Part shown: piece after piece, positions 1-5,128 of the stretch | How the letters are laid out: every line of letters begins with the position of its first letter | How positions within the stretch are numbered: position 1 is the stretch's first letter | Position numbers and translations under genes: made by a program | Source: Chloroflexota bacterium | GTDB taxonomy: Bacteria; Chloroflexota; Limnocylindria; Limnocylindrales; CSP1-4 | Length of the DNA: 7,651 nt | NCBI GenBank assembly: GCA_021815005.1 | Contig: JAKAHL010000092.1 | Location: 1-7,651 of the forward strand | Reading direction: 5' to 3' | The notes under the pieces: model-generated | What the model saw: only the letters and a program-made list of their open reading frames with translations | Databases searched by the model: none | What the model was told of the DNA's origin: nothing

Positions 1-381
1 CGGGGCCGCCGCCTGCGGCTCGCGGTCCGGGCTCGCGGTGACCCAGGCGGGCGCGGGATCCGCCGCGGGATCCGCCGCGCCGCCCGCCCCGGCGGCCCCG
101 CGGCCCCACGACGCGGTTGCCGACGAGGCCGGTGACGACCACGCCCCCGATGTCGGGACCGCGGGGGCGGGCCACACCGTGGTCCCCTGCTGCGGTGACG
201 AGGGGGCGGACCGCCACGGGTCCGCTTCCGGTCCCCGCTCCGACCCGGCCCACGCCCAGCGCGTGTCGGGTCGGGGATCGGGCGGCGGGGCGAACCGCGG
301 GACCTCGACGGGCTGCGTCTGGGCGAGCGGGTCGGCATCCCCCGAGGGGACCTGCGCCGACGGGTCAGGGTCGTGGGTCAT
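1..381 (-). CDS. Pro/Ala/Trp-rich protein N-terminus, 3' part beyond window (possibly HtrA-like protease)
   Basis: An open frame runs from an ATG at 381 leftward to the window edge, 127 codons without a stop, with strongly G/C third positions. A GTG directly before the ATG (384-382) is an alternative start in the same frame. The visible part is low-complexity and rich in Pro, Ala, Ser, Gly and Asp, starting MTHDPDPSAQ. Trp residues recur at about 42, 44, 56, 70, 81, 92 and 113. No membrane segment, signal peptide or enzymatic motif is visible before the edge, so the product is not recognised from sequence. The gene follows the histidine kinase on the same strand after about 80 bp and is probably co-transcribed. 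Known families: HtrA/DegP-like S1C proteases of high-GC Gram-positive-type bacteria often begin with such a disordered Pro-rich cytoplasmic stretch before a single membrane helix, and mycobacterial pepD follows mprAB. That identity is inference only. It could equally be another membrane-anchored protein. Confidence 0.7.
   Translation of the reverse strand, partial: MTHDPDPSAQVPSGDADPLAQTQPVEVPRFAPPPDPRPDTRWAWAGSERGPEADPWRSAPSSPQQGTTVWPAPAVPTSGAWSSPASSATASWGRGAAGAGGAADPAADPAPAWVTASPDREPQAAAP
53..76. repeat. Two tandem copies of a 12-bp unit
   Basis: The unit gcgggatccgcc occurs twice head to tail, inside the truncated minus-strand gene, where it encodes an alternating Asp-Pro-Ala-Ala type segment. 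It keeps the reading frame, as expected of slippage in a disordered coding region. Confidence 0.8.
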
Positions 382-406
382 CACGCGATGGTCTTCCGTC
401 CTGGCT

Positions 407-431
407 GGCGCGGGGAACCGGTTCCCGCGCC
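407..431. promoter_or_regulatory. Palindrome/hairpin between histidine kinase and downstream gene
   Basis: A perfect 14-bp palindrome gggaaccggttccc lies at 413-426. With one bulged G (412), complementarity extends to 407-411 and 427-431, giving 12 paired bases in all. It sits in the 77-bp gap after the histidine kinase stop and about 23 bp before the start of the next minus-strand gene. It could be an RNA hairpin that tunes expression within the operon, or a dimeric operator. The core contains GGAAC on both strands, which resembles an ECF sigma -35 element, but I find no convincing -10 at the right spacing. No U-tract follows on either strand. Confidence 0.5.
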
Positions 432-460
432 GTCATCCGAGTAGCGTGCCAGACGCCCGT

Positions 461-2149
461 TCAGACGCGCCCGGCAGCGGATGAAGAATCATCCACCATC
501 CGCCGCGAATCCGCTGGGGGCGGGCCGGGGGCACGACTCGGGCGGGCCTCGGGATCGCGCGGCAGCACCACGACGAAGCGCGAGCCGCGGCCAACCTGGC
601 TCTCCACCTCGATGGTCCCTCGGTGCATGTCCACGATGGACTTCACGATCGAGAGCCCGAGCCCCGAGCCGGTGCCGCGCGCCTCGTTCGCCTGCGAGCC
701 GCGGTAGAAGCGGTCGAAGATGTGCGGCAGCTCGGCCGGGTGGATGCCGACGCCCGTGTCCGTGACCTCGATCCGCGCCCCGCCGTCGGGCGTGGCGGCC
801 GCCGAGACCCGGACTTCGCCGCCGCGCTCGGTGAACTTGAGCGCGTTGCCCACCAGGTTGCCCACCACCTGCCCGACCCGGGGCACGTCGTGCGCGATGC
901 GCAGCGGCCGGTCGGGGAGCGACGTCGCGAGCGTGATCCCCTTGCGCGCGGCAACGGCCTGGTGCTGCTCCACGGCGGACTCGATCGTGCCGCGGACGTC
1001 CTCCGGCCGCAGGTCGAGCAGCACCAGCCCGGAGTCCAGCTTCGAGAGGTCGAGCAGGTTCTGCGCCATCCAGTCCAGGCGGTCCAGCTGGGTGGCGGAC
1101 GACTCGAGGAACTCCTGCCGGGCGGCCGGGTCCAGGCCCGCGGGCCCCTGGAGCAGCTCGATGAAGGTGTGCATGGCGGCGATCGGGGTCCGCAGCTCGT
1201 GCGAGACGTCGGCCAGGAAGTCCCGGCTGCGGTCGCGGTCGCGCCGGATGATCTCCACGCTCTGCTCCAGGCGGCTGGCCATGGTGTTGAACTGCTCGGA
1301 CAGCGCCTGCAGCTCGAGCGTGCCCGATTCCGCCTCCATGTTGACCCGAGCCGTCAGGTCGCCCTCGGCAACGCGTCGCGAGGCCTCCGTGAGCCGCACC
1401 ACGGGCGTCGCGAAGCGGTGGGCCACGAACAGCGCCACGAGGATCGCGATGGCCGCCGCGACGAGCGCCATGGCCAGCAGGAGCCCGGTGATCGAGGCGA
1501 GCGTGGACGCGCGACTCGTGTACGGGTTGGAGAGCTCCACCTCGATGCTCCAGGCCTGGACGGCGTTGGAGCTGACGAGCGGCTGGGTCGCCGACGAGAT
1601 CGACGCGTCGCGCGCCTGCCCTTGCCCGGGCTGGCCGGTGAACGCGGCCGAGAACGCCAGGCTGGGGTCGGGGTCCGGCACCATCACGCCCGTGGCGTCG
1701 GCGTGAGCGGTGCCGAAGGTCACCTTCACGTCGGCCTGAGCCACGTCGTTGGCCGCCAGCTCCAGGAGCTTGCGGTCGTTGAGAAGCGCCGACACCTCGG
1801 GGTTCAGCTGGGGCTTGCCCTTGGCCACCGACACCACGGGGGCGTCGGTCACCTCGTCGGCGACGAAGCGCTCCAGCACGATCGCCGTCGCGTACGCGTG
1901 GAGGCGGAGGGCCTGCTCCTCCTGCTGGCGGAAGAAGTCGTCGAGCCGGTTGATGATCACCGGGGTGATCAGCCCCAGGGTGACCGTGGCGACGGCCACG
2001 AAGGCGATGGCCAGTCGGCTCTGGAACGAGCGGGGGACCGACGGGCGCGGGGCGTGGATCTCGCGGTGGCGGACCTCCGGGGCTGGCCAGGCGGCAGGCC
2101 CGCCGGCGCCCGGTGTCGGGGTGGCCGCGGGCTTGCGGCGGTCCGCCAC
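461..2149 (-). CDS. Membrane sensor histidine kinase (HAMP-HisKA-HATPase)
   Basis: This 562-residue inner-membrane kinase should autophosphorylate on His and pass the phosphate to the regulator encoded just upstream. It has a Pro-rich cytoplasmic N-terminus (1-45), TM1 (about 46-67), an extracytoplasmic sensor region of about 150 residues (68-217) that I cannot assign to a family, and TM2 (about 218-244). HAMP (about 245-297) follows, then HisKA with DVSHELRTP (phosphoacceptor His317). The ATPase domain carries the N box (Asn431, Asn435), G1 box DTGVGI (464-469), F box FDRF (478-481) and G2 box GTGSGLGL (492-499). All key catalytic residues are present. The last 30 or so residues are a disordered Pro/Ser/Ala tail. 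The GTG start lies 1 nt after the regulator's stop (TGAcGTG) with no clear ribosome binding site of its own, which implies translational coupling. Signal unknown; the class resembles envelope-stress or phosphate sensors. Confidence 0.95.
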   Translation of the reverse strand: MADRRKPAATPTPGAGGPAAWPAPEVRHREIHAPRPSVPRSFQSRLAIAFVAVATVTLGLITPVIINRLDDFFRQQEEQALRLHAYATAIVLERFVADEVTDAPVVSVAKGKPQLNPEVSALLNDRKLLELAANDVAQADVKVTFGTAHADATGVMVPDPDPSLAFSAAFTGQPGQGQARDASISSATQPLVSSNAVQAWSIEVELSNPYTSRASTLASITGLLLAMALVAAAIAILVALFVAHRFATPVVRLTEASRRVAEGDLTARVNMEAESGTLELQALSEQFNTMASRLEQSVEIIRRDRDRSRDFLADVSHELRTPIAAMHTFIELLQGPAGLDPAARQEFLESSATQLDRLDWMAQNLLDLSKLDSGLVLLDLRPEDVRGTIESAVEQHQAVAARKGITLATSLPDRPLRIAHDVPRVGQVVGNLVGNALKFTERGGEVRVSAAATPDGGARIEVTDTGVGIHPAELPHIFDRFYRGSQANEARGTGSGLGLSIVKSIVDMHRGTIEVESQVGRGSRFVVVLPRDPEARPSRAPGPPPADSRRMVDDSSSAAGRV

Positions 2150-2150
2150 G

Positions 2151-2849
2151 TCAGCGCTCGGCGAACTGGTAGCCGGCGCCTCGCACGGTGAGCACGAACC
2201 GGGGCAGCGAGGGATCGTCCTCGATCTTCTCCCGCAGGTGGCTCACGTGGACGTTGATGGTCTTCTCGTCCTGGTCGAGCGCCTCGTAGTCGCGCAGCAG
2301 CTCAAGGAGCTCCCGGCGGCTGAACACGCGGCCGGGCCGGCTGGCGAGGTGGCGCAGGATCTCGAACTCCGTGGCGGTCAGCCCGATCCGGCGGTTGCCG
2401 CGCTGGACGCGCCGCCGCTCGAGGTCGATGACCAGGTCGTCGTGGCGGATCACGCGGCCGCCCGCGGCATTGGCCAGGTCGCCGTAGGCGCGCCGCAGCA
2501 GCGCCCGGATGCGGCTCATCAGCTCGCGCAGCGCGAAGGGCTTGGTCACGTAGTCGTCGGCGCCCAGCTCGAGGCCGACCACCTTGTCGAACTCGTCGCC
2601 TCGCGCGGTGAGGAACAGGACCGGCGCTTTCGACCCCGCGCCGCGCAGGCGCCGCAGGACCTCGAAGCCGTCGATCCCCGGCAGGCGCACGTCGAGCAGG
2701 ATGAGGTCGGGCGCCTGCCCGGTTGCGAACTCGAGGCCCTCCTCGCCGGAGCGGGCGACGGTGACCTCGTACCCCTCCTGCTGGAGGGCGTATTGGATAC
2801 CGCGCGCGACAGCGAACTCGTCTTCGACGATCAGGATGGTGGCAGCCAC
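2151..2849 (-). CDS. OmpR/PhoB-family response regulator
   Basis: This 232-residue DNA-binding transcription factor is the partner of the adjacent kinase. The receiver domain (about 4-118) has acidic residues Glu9-Asp10, phosphoacceptor Asp53 in LLDVRLPG, Thr81 in FLTAR and Lys103 in TKPF. The winged-helix effector domain (about 132-231) contains LTATEFEILRHLA, the recognition-helix segment INVHVSHLREKIE and the C-terminal wing VRGAGYQF. The start is set at GTG 2849 because the protein then begins directly with the first receiver strand (ATILIVEDE) at the usual family length. The frame stays open upstream to about 3047, but that part is proline/arginine-rich and would run through the divergent rplY promoter region. 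No Shine-Dalgarno precedes the GTG; a TAGCAT box seven bases before it suggests a leaderless mRNA. The gene is first in the operon and is followed by the kinase after 1 nt. Confidence 0.95.
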   Translation of the reverse strand: MAATILIVEDEFAVARGIQYALQQEGYEVTVARSGEEGLEFATGQAPDLILLDVRLPGIDGFEVLRRLRGAGSKAPVLFLTARGDEFDKVVGLELGADDYVTKPFALRELMSRIRALLRRAYGDLANAAGGRVIRHDDLVIDLERRRVQRGNRRIGLTATEFEILRHLASRPGRVFSRRELLELLRDYEALDQDEKTINVHVSHLREKIEDDPSLPRFVLTVRGAGYQFAER

Positions 2850-2856
2850 GGCCGGG

Positions 2857-2862
2857 ATGCTA
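2857..2862 (-). promoter_or_regulatory. Candidate -10 box for the response regulator operon
   Basis: TAGCAT on the minus strand fits TANNNT and lies 7 nt before the regulator's GTG. Transcription would then start at or next to the GTG, giving a leaderless transcript, which agrees with the absence of a Shine-Dalgarno site. No good -35 hexamer is visible 16-18 nt upstream, so support is modest. Confidence 0.35.
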
Positions 2863-2918
2863 CACCGGCCCTGCGTCGGGGACCCGCCCTGCTGCTCCGG
2901 GCGCGGCTGGACAGGCGG

Positions 2919-2927
2919 TGCTAGGCT
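2919..2927 (+). promoter_or_regulatory. Candidate extended -10 promoter of rplY
   Basis: The sequence tgcTAGGCT fits an extended -10 (TGnTANNNT) about 90 bp before the rplY GTG. The upstream -35 position is GC-only and poor, which extended -10 promoters tolerate. A start near 2934 would give a leader of about 83 nt. It is one of very few TA-containing spots in this divergent intergenic region. Confidence 0.35.
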
Positions 2928-3004
2928 CGGTGCGAAGAGGCTGAGGGGCCCACCCCGCCTCCTTGGCCGCGACCCCGCTCCCTGAGCGCAGGCGCGACGA
3001 ACTT

Positions 3005-3010
3005 GGAGGA
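3005..3010 (+). promoter_or_regulatory. Ribosome binding site that fixes the rplY start
   Basis: GGAGGA lies 6 nt before GTG 3017. It decides for this start over a longer frame opening at TTG 2963, whose extra residues do not resemble L25. Confidence 0.85.
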
Positions 3011-3016
3011 CCAGCT

Positions 3017-3643
3017 GTGTCCGATCGACCCCGCCTTGCGGCAACATCCCGAACCGCCACCGGCAAAGCCGTCGCCCGGCTGCGCCACGAGGGGCGCCTG
3101 CCCGCGGTGGTGTTCGGCCATGGCACCGAGAGCGAGGCCGTGTCGCTCGACGCGCACGAGTTCGACCTGCTCCGGCGCCACGTCGGCGCCTCCACGCTCG
3201 TGGACCTCTCGGTTGACGGCAAGAAGGCTCGACCCGTGATCCTGCACGGGACGCAGTACCACAAGGTGACCCACCGTCCGCTCCACGTGGACCTGTTCGC
3301 CGTGCGCATGACCGAGGAGCTCACCGCCGAGGTGCCGCTGGTCGGCGACGGCGTGGCCCCGGCGGTGGAGGCGGGCGGCACGCTGGTGCACCCGGTGTCC
3401 ATGGTCAAGGTGCGCGCGCTGCCCGGCGACCTTCCGGAGTCCATCCACTACGACCTTGCCGCGCTCGTGAGCTACGACGCCGTGATCACCGTGGGCGACC
3501 TTGATGTCGCGGCGGGGATCACCATCCAGGCCGAGGCGACGGAGATCGTGGCCCGCGTCCTGGCCCCGCGCGTCGACGAGGCTGCGGTGACCCCGGAGCC
3601 GGCACCGGCCGACGCGGCCGCGGGCTCGGAGAGCGCCGGCTGA
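3017..3643 (+). CDS. rplY: 50S ribosomal protein L25, long TL5/CTC form
   Basis: This 208-residue protein binds 5S rRNA in the large ribosomal subunit. The long form, with an added C-terminal beta domain, is the Thermus TL5 / Bacillus Ctc type; Ctc is a general stress protein in Bacillus. The N-terminal L25 domain (about 5-95) shows the family's opening (GKAVARLRHEGRLPAVVFG, residues 16-34) and ends in HRPLHVDLFAV (86-96). The TL5 domain (about 97-185) includes EVPLVGDGVAPAVEAGGTL (105-123) and the LPESIHYD segment. The last 23 residues are a disordered Ala/Pro/Glu tail common in this form. The GTG start has an excellent Shine-Dalgarno. The gene is divergent from the two-component operon and stands alone: the peptidyl-tRNA hydrolase gene (pth) often found next to rplY is absent. 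It converges on the methyltransferase with only 20 bp between stops. Confidence 0.93.
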   Translation: MSDRPRLAATSRTATGKAVARLRHEGRLPAVVFGHGTESEAVSLDAHEFDLLRRHVGASTLVDLSVDGKKARPVILHGTQYHKVTHRPLHVDLFAVRMTEELTAEVPLVGDGVAPAVEAGGTLVHPVSMVKVRALPGDLPESIHYDLAALVSYDAVITVGDLDVAAGITIQAEATEIVARVLAPRVDEAAVTPEPAPADAAAGSESAG

Positions 3644-3663
3644 TCGAGCGGCCAGCGGCCCTC

Positions 3664-4476
3664 CTACCGCCGCACGCCGCTCACGTAGACGATCGGCAGC
3701 TCGAGGCGCAGGTCTTGCTGTGCCAGGCCGCGCAGCCGCTCGATCAGGTCAGCGGCCAGCGCCTCGCGCTGGGCCGGTTCGAGGCCCAGCACCAGGTCAC
3801 CGTCGTCGAATCGGGTGACGAACGCGGCGTAGGACTCGGGCGTGAACTGGTGCACCAGGAGGCTGGCACGGGCGGTCACGCGCGCTAGGCCCGCAGCCCG
3901 GAGCTGGGCGGCCGCCGCGTCCGGTGACGCCACCTCGTCGTTCCCGCCCGACGGCTCGCGCTCGACCCCGGCGGCAGCGAGGACCTCGTCCCAGACCGCG
4001 TCGGCGGCGAACGGGGGGTCGTCGCCCAGCCAGGACACGTACGCCAGCCGGCCCCCGGGAGCCAGCACGCGGCGCATCTCGCGCAGCGCCCGAGGCCGGG
4101 ACGGCACCAGCTGGAGGACGAACGCGCTCAGCACCAGGTCGAACGCGGCGGCCGGGAACGGGAGCCGGTCTGCCGGCGCGCGGGTCAGGCGCACCCGCGA
4201 GCCCGCCTCGCCGGCCGCCGCCACGGTCCGAGCGGCAACCCCGAGCATGCCAGCCGAGATGTCGGTCGCATCGACCTCGGCCTGCGGCCAGCGCGCCGCC
4301 GCCGCCACGGCCAGCGCGCCGGTGCCGCAGCCCACGTCGAGCACGCGCCGCGCGCCATCGCCCAGCTCGGGGGCCACCTCGTCGAGCAGGCGCAGCGTGG
4401 ACGCCCGATGGACTGGCGACCAGTGGGTCGCATAGCCCTCGGCAATCCGGTCATAGCGGGTTTCCTGGCCTGTCAC
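3664..4476 (-). CDS. Class I SAM-dependent methyltransferase
   Basis: This 270-residue soluble methyltransferase has a Rossmann fold of the Methyltransf_11/UbiE-like group. Residues 7-19 (RYDRIAEGYATHW) are the usual lead-in. Motif I is VLDVGCGTG (45-53), the acidic residue of motif II is Asp72 in ATDIS, motif III is ADRLPF (102-107), and FDLVLSAFVLQ (112-122) with RVLAPGG (136-142) completes the SAM-binding core. The C-terminal third (about 150-270), which normally dictates substrate, has no motif I recognise, so the acceptor (small molecule, quinone or other) is unknown. The GTG start at 4476 is chosen because the conserved lead-in follows it directly and no in-frame ATG exists upstream. 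It lacks its own Shine-Dalgarno; an upstream 8-codon ORF with GGAGGA ends in an overlapping GTGA, so it is probably translated by coupling. The gene is divergent from the stress protein gene and convergent with rplY. Confidence 0.9.
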   Translation of the reverse strand: MTGQETRYDRIAEGYATHWSPVHRASTLRLLDEVAPELGDGARRVLDVGCGTGALAVAAAARWPQAEVDATDISAGMLGVAARTVAAAGEAGSRVRLTRAPADRLPFPAAAFDLVLSAFVLQLVPSRPRALREMRRVLAPGGRLAYVSWLGDDPPFAADAVWDEVLAAAGVEREPSGGNDEVASPDAAAAQLRAAGLARVTARASLLVHQFTPESYAAFVTRFDDGDLVLGLEPAQREALAADLIERLRGLAQQDLRLELPIVYVSGVRR

Positions 4477-4499
4477 GCCGCGTATCGTGCCATGTCCAT
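4473..4499 (-). CDS. Candidate 8-residue upstream ORF (MDMARYAA) coupled to the methyltransferase
   Basis: ATG at 4499 is preceded, 6 nt away, by GGAGGA (4511-4506). The frame is ATG-GAC-ATG-GCA-CGA-TAC-GCG-GCG-TGA, and its stop overlaps the methyltransferase start as GTGA. The strong binding site belongs to this small frame, not to the GTG. The peptide may only deliver ribosomes to the overlapping start. The same frame remains open further upstream antisense to the stress protein gene, which is typical of GC-rich shadows. Alternatively a one-base error separates the true ATG from the methyltransferase frame. Confidence 0.4.
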   Translation of the reverse strand: MDMARYAA

Positions 4500-4505
4500 A
4501 TCGGG

Positions 4506-4511
4506 TCCTCC
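4506..4511 (-). promoter_or_regulatory. Shine-Dalgarno of the upstream ORF before the methyltransferase
   Basis: GGAGGA on the minus strand lies 6 nt from ATG 4499 but 29 nt from the methyltransferase GTG, too far to serve the GTG directly. It is the same hexamer at the same spacing as the rplY site. Confidence 0.6.
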
Positions 4512-4534
4512 GGCCCCCTGCCGCGAGGCCACCG

Positions 4535-4546
4535 GCCGATATCGGC
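4535..4546. promoter_or_regulatory. 12-bp perfect palindrome in divergent promoter region (candidate operator)
   Basis: GCCGATATCGGC sits mid-way in the 164-bp gap between the divergent methyltransferase and stress protein genes. A second partial copy, ATATCGG, lies at 4498-4504, exactly 41 bp (about four helical turns) from its counterpart at 4539-4545. An AT-containing palindrome is rare in this GC-rich setting. It could bind a regulator that controls both genes. No clear -35/-10 pair was found on either strand in this gap. Confidence 0.35.
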
Positions 4547-4627
4547 GGCTGTGTCCCGGGGCGATGCTGGCACAGGTTGCAGAGACGAGCCGTGAGCAGG
4601 CCACGCACGGCCTGGCCCCGCCGCTCG

Positions 4628-4634
4628 AAAGGAG
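4628..4634 (+). promoter_or_regulatory. Ribosome binding site of the universal stress protein gene
   Basis: AAAGGAG lies 6 nt before ATG 4641, a near-ideal site that fixes the start. Confidence 0.85.
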
Positions 4635-4640
4635 CCGGAC

Positions 4641-5042
4641 ATGAAGAAGATCCTCCTCGCCTACGACGGCGGCGAGCCGGCCCGCAAGGCGCTGGCCCAG
4701 GCTATCGACTTCGCCAAGAGCTGCAACGCGGAGCTCGGCGTGATCAGCGTCGTCCCCACGCGCCCGGGCCGGATGCCGGTGGACCCGTGGGATGACCGCA
4801 CGGTGCACGCGGAGGAGCTGCTCGAGGCGCGGAAGACGCTGCGCGAGGCCGGCATCGAGCCCACCCTGATCGAGCCCGGCGGGGATCCCGCCAAGACCAT
4901 CGAGCGGGTGGCCGAGGAGCGCGGCTACGACACGATCATCATCGGGTCGCGCGGCCTCGGGACCGTCGCCCGCACGCTGCAGGGCAGCGTGTCGGAGCAT
5001 GTGGCGGCCAACGCCCGCGCCACGGTGATCGTCGTCCGCTGA
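4641..5042 (+). CDS. Universal stress protein, single-domain, ATP-binding type
   Basis: This 133-residue cytoplasmic UspA-fold protein is one complete domain of the usual length. Strand 1 is KKILLAYDG with Asp9, as in ATP-binding members. The nucleotide loop near the C-terminus fits G-2x-G-9x-G-(S/T): Gly102, Gly105, Gly115-Ser116 in IIGSRGLGTVARTLQGS. The last strand is ATVIVVR. The ATP-binding signature places it with the MJ0577-type rather than the non-binding UspA type. Such proteins act as stress or energy sensors; the specific partner is unknown. The strong Shine-Dalgarno fixes the start. The gene is divergent from the methyltransferase and is followed 86 bp later by malic enzyme on the same strand, with a strong hairpin between them. 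Confidence 0.95.
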   Translation: MKKILLAYDGGEPARKALAQAIDFAKSCNAELGVISVVPTRPGRMPVDPWDDRTVHAEELLEARKTLREAGIEPTLIEPGGDPAKTIERVAEERGYDTIIIGSRGLGTVARTLQGSVSEHVAANARATVIVVR

Positions 5043-5072
5043 TCGCGGAATCTCATCGCCATCGCACCTCCA

Positions 5073-5100
5073 CCCCGCCCCCGCGGTTGCGGGGGCGGGG
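5073..5100 (+). terminator. 12-bp GC hairpin between stress protein and malic enzyme genes
   Basis: Arms 5073-5084 (ccccgcccccgc) and 5089-5100 (gcgggggcgggg) pair perfectly around a GGTT loop. It begins 30 nt after the stress protein stop and ends 28 nt before the malic enzyme ATG. Only TCATGT follows, so there is no proper U-tract. It can be a terminator for the stress gene, but the space left before the malic enzyme ribosome binding site (5114) is too short for a promoter. The malic enzyme transcript therefore either reads through it or starts upstream and carries it as a leader structure. Confidence 0.7.
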
Positions 5101-5113
5101 TCATGTCGCCGCC

Positions 5114-5120
5114 GAGGGAG
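5114..5120 (+). promoter_or_regulatory. Ribosome binding site that fixes the malic enzyme start
   Basis: GAGGGAG lies 8 nt before ATG 5129. It favours this start over the in-frame TTG at 5087, which lies inside the hairpin. Confidence 0.85.
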
Positions 5121-5128
5121 CCTGCACC

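Noticed and set aside
38..707. Plus-strand open frames of 148 and 196 codons across the left end
   Set aside because: They overlap the clear minus-strand kinase end and the better minus-strand frame at 1-381, and their Arg/Ala/Gly/Pro-rich products resemble no family; typical GC-rich shadows.
623..2191. 522-codon plus-strand frame antisense to the histidine kinase
   Set aside because: The product is Arg/Gly/His/Val-rich without domains and covers an intact, well-conserved kinase; long antisense frames are expected at this GC content.
2937..2961. Possible leader hairpin before rplY (GAGG/CCTC with inner GGGG/CCCC)
   Set aside because: The stem is interrupted by unpaired bases on one side and involves only G-C rich tetramers, so chance is likely.
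2850..3047. Upstream extension of the response regulator frame
   Set aside because: It would add about 66 Pro/Arg-rich residues before the receiver domain and overlap the divergent rplY start; the GTG at 2849 gives the normal length.
4477..4608. Upstream extension of the methyltransferase frame to a start at 4608
   Set aside because: The added 44 residues are basic and Gly/Pro-rich, unlike the family, and would run through most of the divergent promoter region.
4473..5000. 175-codon minus-strand frame antisense to the universal stress protein gene
   Set aside because: It covers an intact stress protein gene and its product has no family features; only its last eight codons, with their own ribosome binding site, were kept as a candidate.
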